The notes beneath the pieces are model-generated. The model ran no database searches. It saw nothing but the letters and a program-made list of their open reading frames with translations, and was not told the DNA's origin. Shown here one piece after another: positions 1 to 5,220 of a stretch of 8,133 bases of DNA. A program made the translations under genes and the position numbers. The stretch comes from Candidatus Atribacter hydrocarboniphilus (GTDB taxonomy: Bacteria > Atribacterota > Atribacteria > Atribacterales > Atribacteraceae): assembly GCA_003542295.1 (NCBI GenBank), contig DPKX01000074.1:1-8133 (forward strand). The letters are read 5' to 3'. How positions within the stretch are numbered: the stretch's first letter is position 1; every line of letters begins with the position of its first letter.

Positions 1-294
1 AACGCTATCATTCTTACTAAAGGATTGCAAACCGTAGGAATTGGAGCTGGTCAAATGAGTCGGATTGACTCTCTAAAAATTGCCTGCATAAAAGCAGAGG
101 GAAAGGAAGTTGGATCAGTTTTGGCCTCTGATGCCTTTTTCCCCTTTCCGGACGTTGTTGAAGCTGCCGCCGAGCATGGGATAACAGCAATTATTCAACC
201 TGGTGGATCAATTCACGATCAGAATTCAATCGATGCCTGTAATCGTTTAGGTATTGGTATGATCTTTACCGGAATTCGTCACTTCCGACACTAA
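1..294 (+). CDS. purH: PurH C-terminal end (AICAR transformylase / IMP cyclohydrolase), 5' truncated by window
   Basis: This is the last 97 residues of the bifunctional enzyme that performs the final two steps of purine synthesis in the cytoplasm. It formylates AICAR with 10-formyl-tetrahydrofolate and then closes the ring to IMP. The visible part belongs to the AICAR transformylase domain. It has the family's closing motifs in order: [10 protein letters not shown] (about residues 12-21 of the visible part), [10 protein letters not shown], then [11 protein letters not shown], and the terminal FTGIRHFRH directly before the TAA stop. The reading frame is open from base 1, so the gene starts outside the window; the in-frame TTG at 25 is not a start. 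The C-terminus is complete, with nothing frameshifted. The next gene is convergent, and a hairpin terminator lies 27 bases after the stop. The identification is by recognition of conserved family motifs. The upstream purine genes, if any, cannot be seen. Confidence 0.97.
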   Translation, partial: NAIILTKGLQTVGIGAGQMSRIDSLKIACIKAEGKEVGSVLASDAFFPFPDVVEAAAEHGITAIIQPGGSIHDQNSIDACNRLGIGMIFTGIRHFRH

Positions 295-321
295 AGAATT
301 GAGGAGTCAAAGAAGAAATGA

Positions 322-362
322 AAAATTCCGCCCGGTAACTTAATGAGACCGAGCGGAATTTT
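322..362. terminator. Bidirectional hairpin terminator between purH and the FGGY kinase
   Basis: The arms at 322-336 and 348-362 are complementary. Ten base pairs (AAAATTCCGC with GCGGAATTTT) are followed by one C/A mismatch and four more pairs (CGGT with ACCG), closing an 11-base loop. The outer ends give a short T run on both strands: TTTT on + and TTTTT followed by a T-rich stretch on -. It can therefore serve both the + strand purH and the - strand kinase. The kinase stop codon (340-342) lies inside the loop, and its last few sense codons form part of one arm. Confidence 0.85.
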
Positions 363-1914
363 GATTGCGGTTAACACGAGTAGAAATTTCGTGCATCAAA
401 TCTTTCATGGAGAAATAACTCTTGATATATTTATCATAGTAAAAACGATAGATTTCATGGTTTTCTTTATTTGGGTATATCTGTCCGGATATTTGTACCA
501 TTTTCAAGGATGCATCAGGAATGTTATTATAAAAACCAGCTCCAACCGCAGCGTAAATAGCTGTCCCCAAAGTGCTGGCTTCTTCAACTGTAGTTAAATA
601 GATCGGAATATTGGTTACATCAGCATGTATCTGTAACCACAGTTTGCTTCGGGCTCCGCCACCGCTGGCATACATTTCCTGAGCATCAAAACCATCTTGG
701 GCTAATACTTCAAGTATATGAAAAGTCCCATAAGCTGTTCCTTCGTACATCGCTCTTAGCACGTGGGCTTTGGTATGGCTAAGGGATAGCCCCCATATTG
801 CCCCACGAGCCAAGGGGTCCTGATAGGGGCTTCGATTCCCCTGGAAATTATCAAGCACGATCAACCCATCAGAACCAGGTGCTACCTGAGCTGCAATTTT
901 ATCCAAAACATCAAACAGACTTTCTCCGATATCACAAGCTTCTTTACATTCCTGGGCAGCAAAATTATCACTAAACCATTTGATAATCGAACCAGTAGAG
1001 CTTTGACCACCTTCCAAAATCCACATATCGGGAAGAACCGCTCCCTGGTAAGGACCCCAAATTCCCTTACTGAATATTGGTGTTTCCGATAATGCCATAT
1101 GACAGGTCGATGAACCGATCACTATTGCTAATCGTTGAGGATGAACGACATCTAATCCAACCATAGCAGCATAAGCATCAATACCGCCTTGTATAATAGG
1201 AATCCCCGGTATAAGACCAAGTTCGTGAGCAGCCCGTTTGGTTAGTTCACCCACTGGTTTCCCTACTGGAATGATTTCGCGGGGCCACTTTTGGAGAACT
1301 TCTTCAAAATTTAAATCTCTTAAAAGAGATACTGGCCATCCATCTTCAGTAGGACAATAATTCCACTTGCAAATGGCATTGTTCAGCGACGTTACCCAAC
1401 GATCGGTGAGCTTAAAAACCACCCAGTTTTGACATTCAACGATAAAATCAGAATTTGTAAAGACGTCCGGTAAATTCTCCTTCAGCCAAAGGGCTTTTGG
1501 AATCATCCATTCCGGTGATTCATGGCCACCTGCGTATCTTAAAACCGGATTCTCTGTGGCATTAATCCTTTCTGCCTGATCAAACGCTCTCACATCCATC
1601 CACATAATAGCTCGATATTTAGGGTTCCCAAAGCGGTCTACGGGTAATACAGTGCAAGAGCTGGCACTCACACTGATCGATGCAATATCCTCCGGTTGGA
1701 CCTCTCCCTCATAGATACAACGTCGAACGGTGTCCTGGACTGCCTTCCACCAATCGTTAGGGTCTTGTTCTGCCCATCCCGGACGGGGATGGTATTCGGG
1801 ATAGGAGTAAAAAGAAAGCGCGACAACATTTCCTCTTAAATCAAATATACCACTGCGCAAACCTTGTGTTCCAACATCAATGCCAAGAAAATAAGGCGCC
1901 TTGGTTTCTGCCAT
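340..1914 (-). CDS. FGGY-family carbohydrate kinase, probably a pentulose (ribulose-type) kinase
   Basis: A cytoplasmic ATP-dependent sugar kinase of 524 residues, the usual FGGY size. It has two actin-like halves. The N-terminal half opens with the phosphate-binding motif GIDVGTQG (11-18) and carries the typical MWMDVRA segment (104-110). The likely catalytic base is Asp246 in GGIDAYA. The C-terminal half has GSSTCHMALS (267-276), GIWGPY, EGGQSSTGSI (301-310), the ATP-binding ASGGGARSKLW (416-426) and EASTLGTAIYA (445-455). The CHM and GPY/EGGQS pattern resembles the D-ribulokinase/FGGY branch more than xylulokinase or glycerol kinase, but the substrate is an inference. The ATG at 1914 was chosen because GGAGGG lies 7 bases upstream; a TTG ten codons earlier (1944) lacks such a site. 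The gene stands alone: no isomerase, transporter or sugar regulator is adjacent. It converges on purH and diverges from the Mut7-C gene. Confidence 0.93.
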   Translation of the reverse strand: MAETKAPYFLGIDVGTQGLRSGIFDLRGNVVALSFYSYPEYHPRPGWAEQDPNDWWKAVQDTVRRCIYEGEVQPEDIASISVSASSCTVLPVDRFGNPKYRAIMWMDVRAFDQAERINATENPVLRYAGGHESPEWMIPKALWLKENLPDVFTNSDFIVECQNWVVFKLTDRWVTSLNNAICKWNYCPTEDGWPVSLLRDLNFEEVLQKWPREIIPVGKPVGELTKRAAHELGLIPGIPIIQGGIDAYAAMVGLDVVHPQRLAIVIGSSTCHMALSETPIFSKGIWGPYQGAVLPDMWILEGGQSSTGSIIKWFSDNFAAQECKEACDIGESLFDVLDKIAAQVAPGSDGLIVLDNFQGNRSPYQDPLARGAIWGLSLSHTKAHVLRAMYEGTAYGTFHILEVLAQDGFDAQEMYASGGGARSKLWLQIHADVTNIPIYLTTVEEASTLGTAIYAAVGAGFYNNIPDASLKMVQISGQIYPNKENHEIYRFYYDKYIKSYFSMKDLMHEISTRVNRNQNSARSH

Positions 1915-2197
1915 AATTTGACCCTCCAGATATCCAGTCTCCAAAAAAACCTTGAATAAATAACTTGCCCTTATCCCTATTAAGGCTCTTAAACCATCTT
2001 ACCAATTATGACACACTTCAAGTGAGATTGAACGCTTTTTTTGGATTTTTATGAGTCATAATTCATACCATTCATTTTCAAATCTTGATATTATTATACA
2101 TAATAATAAAATCAATTTTGCTGTTTTTAAATGGAATTTAAAGAAGTTAGTATTAGTTGTCAATAAATAGTAAGTCGTAAAAAATTGGTAGGAATAT
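1915..2197. promoter_or_regulatory. AT-rich divergent intergenic region, presumed promoters for the kinase (-) and the Mut7-C gene (+)
   Basis: No convincing gene lies in these 283 bases between two divergent starts, so promoters for both are expected here. On the - strand, CATAAT (2005-2010) is a fair -10 hexamer, but no good -35 sits at 16-18 bases. Beside it is an 11-base palindrome, CACTT-C-AAGTG (2014-2024). A second short one, TTAAG-GCT-CTTAA (1980-1992), lies closer to the kinase. Either could be an operator, but such short palindromes also arise by chance. Toward the + gene the stretch 2085-2130 is very AT-rich without a clear hexamer pair. The promoter assignment is inferred mainly from gene orientation. 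Confidence 0.4.
1922..1927 (-). promoter_or_regulatory. Shine-Dalgarno site that fixes the kinase start
   Basis: GGAGGG on the - strand, seven bases before the ATG at 1914. It is well placed for that ATG and would lie inside the coding region if the upstream TTG at 1944 were used. Confidence 0.8.
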
Positions 2198-2668
2198 ATG
2201 GGTAACAACAAATTTATTGCTGATTGTATGTTAGGAAAGTTAGCCCGCTGGTTGAGAATTCTCGGTTTTGACACCCAATATGTTCGTTATCTCACTGACG
2301 CACAATTACTGGCTCAAGCCCGATATCAAAACCGGATTTTATTGACCAAGGACACTCTTCTGTATAAAAAGGCTAAAAACCTTGGATATTTGGTCCGCTC
2401 GGTAACCGTTGAAAAGCAAGTTAACGAAATCTTGTATCACTTCCAACTTCACCCTCAGCTGGCTTTAACTCGCTGTCCTCATTGCAACCTACCACTAGAA
2501 ATCCCCTCTCAAAAGGATCAAATCCCTCGGGCGCCACTCTATGTTCTTCGCAGTTTTTCCAATATAAAGGTGTGCCCTCGTTGTAACCAAACTTTTTGGC
2601 CAGGAACCCATTGGAAGAATCTAATAAAAAAATTAGAATCCCTCGATCTTGGGTTTGATGAAAAATAA
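2198..2668 (+). CDS. Mut7-C family protein (PIN-like putative RNase with zinc ribbon)
   Basis: A soluble protein of 156 residues matching the Mut7-C domain named after the C-terminus of the nematode Mut-7 exonuclease. The N-terminal PIN-like part has FIADCMLGKLARWLRILGFD (6-25), with acidic Asp9, and ILLTKD (47-52), with Asp52; these are candidate metal-binding residues. The C-terminal part is a zinc ribbon with Cys93-x2-Cys96 and Cys126-x2-Cys129, followed by the hallmark FWPGTHW (133-139). The length equals one complete domain; there is no fused ThiS/ubiquitin-like domain as in some relatives. RNase activity is predicted from fold similarity and the biological role in bacteria is not established. 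The ATG at 2198 is preceded by a weak AGGA only four bases away. The gene is monocistronic: it diverges from the kinase, converges on pgk, and is closed by a hairpin touching its stop codon. Confidence 0.9.
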   Translation: MGNNKFIADCMLGKLARWLRILGFDTQYVRYLTDAQLLAQARYQNRILLTKDTLLYKKAKNLGYLVRSVTVEKQVNEILYHFQLHPQLALTRCPHCNLPLEIPSQKDQIPRAPLYVLRSFSNIKVCPRCNQTFWPGTHWKNLIKKLESLDLGFDEK

Positions 2669-2704
2669 AACCCTCAAATCCCTTTTTAAGAATTTGAGGG
2701 TTTT
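2667..2704. terminator. Bidirectional hairpin terminator between the Mut7-C gene and pgk
   Basis: The arms AAAACCCTCAAAT (2667-2679) and ATTTGAGGGTTTT (2692-2704) are perfectly complementary over 13 pairs around a 12-base loop. The loop can itself form a small CTT/AAG pairing. A T run ends the hairpin on both strands (TTTT on +; TTTTATTTTT on -), so it can stop the + strand Mut7-C transcript and the - strand pgk operon. The left arm begins inside the TAA stop codon of the Mut7-C gene (2666-2668). Confidence 0.9.
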
Positions 2705-2786
2705 CAGTTATACAATATTTTTCTTTTTTTATTGAGTCCTTCATTGTACCAACTCATAAAACATCACGGTATTTATGAAGAGGAAA

Positions 2787-3980
2787 TTACTTGTTTTGAA
2801 GAACCTCAACGCCGGGTAACTTTCTCCCTTCAACAAACTCTAATGAGGCACCACCCCCGGTTGATATATGAGTGATGGCATTAGCCACGCCAGCCTGGTT
2901 AATAGCTGCAATAGTATCTCCACCTCCAACCACGCTCACTGCCCCACTTTGAGCTACCTTTTTTGCTATTTCTACTGTTCCGGTAGAAAATGATTTGACT
3001 TCAAAAAGGCCAACCGGTCCATTCCAAAAAATGGTTTTTGCTTTCATAATTGCTTGCCCAAATTTCTCAATAGTTTTGGGACCAATGTCAAAACCACCCA
3101 TATTCGCTGGTATTTGATTCCATGCAATTACCTGAATAGGAACTCCCTCTTTTCCCTCTGATGCAACAATAAAATCATCGGGCAATATAAAATCGACCCT
3201 TTTTTCTTTTGCCATATCCATAATCTTTTTGGCTTCTTCAATCATACTTTCTTCTAAAAGCGAGGTACCAACTTCATATCCCAGAGCCTTAATGAAAGTA
3301 TAAGACATACCACCACCAATAAGGAGAACGTCAACCTTCTCAATCAATTTTTGTATCACACCGATTTTGCTTGATACCTTTGCTCCACCTAAAATCGCTA
3401 AGAAAGGCCGAACCGGATGATTCAACTTTTCACCAAGGGACTCTAATTCTTTTTCCATGAGAAACCCTGCATAAGCAGGCAAAAAAGCAGCAACGCCAGC
3501 CGTTGAAGCGTGGGCTCGGTGGGCGGTACCAAAGGCATCGTTGACATAAATATCGGCTAAGCTTGCTAATGAGCGAGCAAATTCCGGATCGTTTGCTTCT
3601 TCCTGGGGATAGAATCGAACATTTTCCAGTAAAAGAACCTCGCCATCCTTCAGTTTGTTAGCCATTTGAGCAACTGATTCGCCAATACAATCGTCAGCTT
3701 TTTGCACTTTGTAACCAAGAAGCTGCTCCAGTTTTAAAGCAACTGGATTCATTTTCAGTTCATCCTTCGGTCCGCCCTTCGGTCTTCCCAAGTGCGAAAC
3801 CAATATAACCCGAGCTCCTTGTTCCAACAAAAAACGAATAGTTGGCAAGCTCATGACGATTCGCGTATCATCAGTCACTTCACGCTTCTCATTCAAAGGA
3901 ACATTAAAATCAACTCGCACTAATACTTTCTTGCCTTTCAACTGGTCTTTAGGAATATCTCGAATGGTTTTTTTGTCCAA
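2787..3980 (-). CDS. pgk: Phosphoglycerate kinase
   Basis: A cytoplasmic glycolytic enzyme that transfers phosphate from 1,3-bisphosphoglycerate to ADP, giving ATP and 3-phosphoglycerate. It has 397 residues, normal for the bacterial monofunctional form, with no fused triosephosphate isomerase. Substrate-side motifs are RVDFNVP (22-28), SHLGRPKG (62-69) and NDAFGTAHRAH. Nucleotide-side motifs are ILGGAKVSSKIG, FWNGPVGLFE, VVGGGDTIAAI and the C-terminal HISTGGGASLEF. The start is a TTG at 3980 behind a strong AGGAGG nine bases upstream; no ATG suits the known N-terminus. It is the last gene of the probable lepA-to-pgk operon, 16 bases after the CBS gene stop, with its ribosome site directly after that stop. 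No gap or tpiA lies next to it, unlike the common glycolytic cluster. The hairpin at 2667-2704 probably ends the transcript, about 80 bases downstream. Confidence 0.98.
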   Translation of the reverse strand: MDKKTIRDIPKDQLKGKKVLVRVDFNVPLNEKREVTDDTRIVMSLPTIRFLLEQGARVILVSHLGRPKGGPKDELKMNPVALKLEQLLGYKVQKADDCIGESVAQMANKLKDGEVLLLENVRFYPQEEANDPEFARSLASLADIYVNDAFGTAHRAHASTAGVAAFLPAYAGFLMEKELESLGEKLNHPVRPFLAILGGAKVSSKIGVIQKLIEKVDVLLIGGGMSYTFIKALGYEVGTSLLEESMIEEAKKIMDMAKEKRVDFILPDDFIVASEGKEGVPIQVIAWNQIPANMGGFDIGPKTIEKFGQAIMKAKTIFWNGPVGLFEVKSFSTGTVEIAKKVAQSGAVSVVGGGDTIAAINQAGVANAITHISTGGGASLEFVEGRKLPGVEVLQNK

Positions 3981-3989
3981 TTTTTACAA

Positions 3990-3995
3990 CCTCCT
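3990..3995 (-). promoter_or_regulatory. Shine-Dalgarno site for the TTG start of pgk
   Basis: AGGAGG on the - strand (within GAGGAGGT), nine bases before the TTG at 3980. It begins just after the stop codon of the CBS gene, which suggests cotranscription. It supports the non-ATG start. Confidence 0.8.
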
Positions 3996-3996
3996 C

Positions 3997-4431
3997 TTAT
4001 TTATTTTCAAGCATAACTTGGAGTAATTTCGTCTTACTAAGCATTCCAACAACCTTACCCATCCGCACCACCGGGACTGATTCAAAATCTGATTGGAGGA
4101 AAAAATGAATTGCGTCTTCTTCAGTTTGGTTTACTTCAAGAAATTCACTTTTTTCAGATAAAAATTCAGAAACCTCTTTATCAAAAAGTTCCCTCATTTT
4201 TTTCCGGATTTCGTAAAAAGATAAGGCGGCGCTTCCTAATTCTTTTTTAACTTCGCTCTCAACATAATTAAAAAAATCGCTTCCAGAAAAGTAACCAACT
4301 AAGTTTTGTTCCAGATCTACCACTGGAACTCCGGAAAGTTTTCTGCGATTTAAAAACTGAATTGTATCCCCAACGGTATCAAAGTCATTGACAGTTGGAG
4401 CTTCTGGAATCATTAGTTCTTCAATAAACAA
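3997..4431 (-). CDS. Stand-alone CBS-pair protein, ligand unknown
   Basis: A soluble protein of 144 residues made almost wholly of two CBS motifs, the adenosine-nucleotide sensing module found alone or in enzymes and channels. CBS1 spans about residues 6-57 (SGVPVVDLEQNLVGYFSGSD) and CBS2 about 87-141 (SVPVVRMGKVVGMLSKTK). A charged, probably helical stretch (58-86) lies between them. In CBS1 the usual S/T-x-x-D at the ribose-contacting position is kept (Ser49, Asp52). In CBS2 the equivalent reads SKTK, so one of the two sites may not bind nucleotide. The start is taken as the TTG at 4431 because AGGAGG lies seven bases upstream; a TTG at 4461 would add ten residues without such a site. It lies between the rhomboid gene (33 bases after its stop) and pgk in the same direction. 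No effector domain is present, so it may act on a partner protein; the partner is not identifiable here. Confidence 0.88.
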   Translation of the reverse strand: MFIEELMIPEAPTVNDFDTVGDTIQFLNRRKLSGVPVVDLEQNLVGYFSGSDFFNYVESEVKKELGSAALSFYEIRKKMRELFDKEVSEFLSEKSEFLEVNQTEEDAIHFFLQSDFESVPVVRMGKVVGMLSKTKLLQVMLENK

Positions 4432-4438
4432 GTACGTT

Positions 4439-4444
4439 CCTCCT
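4439..4444 (-). promoter_or_regulatory. Shine-Dalgarno site that fixes the CBS gene start at TTG
   Basis: AGGAGG on the - strand (within GAGGAGGA), seven bases before the TTG at 4431. It decides against the in-frame TTG at 4461, whose upstream sequence has no comparable site. Confidence 0.72.
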
Positions 4445-4464
4445 CTGGCATTTCCTAACAAACT

Positions 4465-5148
4465 TTACCAATAATGAGTTCGATAATATCGGTTCGAGAC
4501 TATTTTACACCATAACATACCTAACAAAAAACCCCCTATATGAGCAAACCAAGCAACTCCTCCTCTTGAACTCATGCCCAATGAGGTCAAGCCAGAAACC
4601 ACCTGGAGAAGAATCCAAATTCCTAAGACCAAAATTGCTTTCACCCGCACAAAAGTAACAAAAAAACCAAAAATGAGCATGACAATAACTCTCGCTCCCG
4701 GAAAGAGGATGAGATACCCACCCATTACTCCAGCAATAGCACCACTGGCACCAATGGTTGGTATAGTTGACGAAGGAAATAGAAGAGCATGAACCAACCC
4801 GGCAAATATACCACTAGTAAGATAAAAAATGAGATAATGAAAATGTCCTAAAAAATCCTCCACATTATTACCAAAAATCCACAAATAGAGCATATTTGAA
4901 CCAAGGTGGAGGATGTTTCCATGTAAAAATATAGAACTAATTAAGGTAAACCAGGGCGAAATGAAAGATGTGTTTAATTCACTTTTCCCCCACAAAGTAG
5001 CTGGTACCAAACCTCCGTATCGGAAAAACGGTTCCAAACCTTGCCCTTGTAAGATTTCAAAAAGAAATATAAAAATATTAATGGCTATCAAAATAACCGT
5101 GATGAATGGAAATTTCCTGGTTGGTAACTCATCTCGAATGGGAATCAT
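4465..5148 (-). CDS. Rhomboid family intramembrane serine protease
   Basis: A polytopic membrane protein of 227 residues, the basic six-segment rhomboid size, that cleaves transmembrane segments of other proteins within the bilayer. The N-terminus MIPIRDELPTRKFP is typical of a bacterial subgroup, and a first membrane segment follows (about 15-34). Next come HGNILHLGSNMLYLW (76-90), with conserved His76, His81 and Asn85, and GASGAIAG (133-140), with catalytic Ser135. AHIGGFLLG (202-210) holds the paired His203. The dyad and oxyanion-side residues are all present, so the protein should be active; its substrates are unknown. The ATG at 5148 agrees with the family N-terminus, but no Shine-Dalgarno precedes it. 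It lies 72 bases after hemW, and the CBS gene follows 33 bases after its stop. The C-terminus is short, basic and tyrosine-rich (NRYYRTHYW). Confidence 0.95.
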   Translation of the reverse strand: MIPIRDELPTRKFPFITVILIAINIFIFLFEILQGQGLEPFFRYGGLVPATLWGKSELNTSFISPWFTLISSIFLHGNILHLGSNMLYLWIFGNNVEDFLGHFHYLIFYLTSGIFAGLVHALLFPSSTIPTIGASGAIAGVMGGYLILFPGARVIVMLIFGFFVTFVRVKAILVLGIWILLQVVSGLTSLGMSSRGGVAWFAHIGGFLLGMLWCKIVSNRYYRTHYW

Positions 5149-5220
5149 ACTATAAAAATATCATATCTGTAAGGACTTTGCACCGTTTTTTTTAATATTA
5201 GCTGCCTTTTTTGGGTTCCC

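Noticed and set aside
343..597. A + strand open frame opposite the kinase 3' end
   Set aside because: It lies wholly antisense to the well-supported kinase and starts inside the terminator hairpin; it is a shadow of the real frame.
1915..1944. A kinase start at the TTG at 1944, adding ten residues
   Set aside because: The GGAGGG at 1922-1927 is ideally placed for the ATG at 1914, and the family N-terminus begins a few residues before GIDVGTQG.
2056..2274. A 72-codon - strand open frame across the divergent gap, with a leucine-rich hydrophobic stretch
   Set aside because: It is AT-rich with low-complexity composition, overlaps the start of the clear Mut7-C gene on the other strand, and matches no family I recognise.
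2421..2744. A 107-codon - strand open frame opposite the Mut7-C gene
   Set aside because: It runs through the terminator hairpin and antisense to a clear domain; it has no recognisable features.
2705..2786. Possible additional hairpins after pgk (TCATAAA/TTTATGA and a 5-pair TGAGT/ACTCA stem)
   Set aside because: They are short, AT-rich or weakly paired, and have no clear T run on the - strand; the strong hairpin at 2667-2704 explains termination better.
4574..5155. Two + strand open frames opposite the rhomboid gene
   Set aside because: They are antisense to conserved rhomboid motifs, and their composition reflects the complementary strand of membrane-segment codons.
5200..5220. A GGGTTCCC palindrome just after hemW as a terminator
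   Set aside because: It has no loop, and an A run rather than a T run follows it on the transcribed strand.
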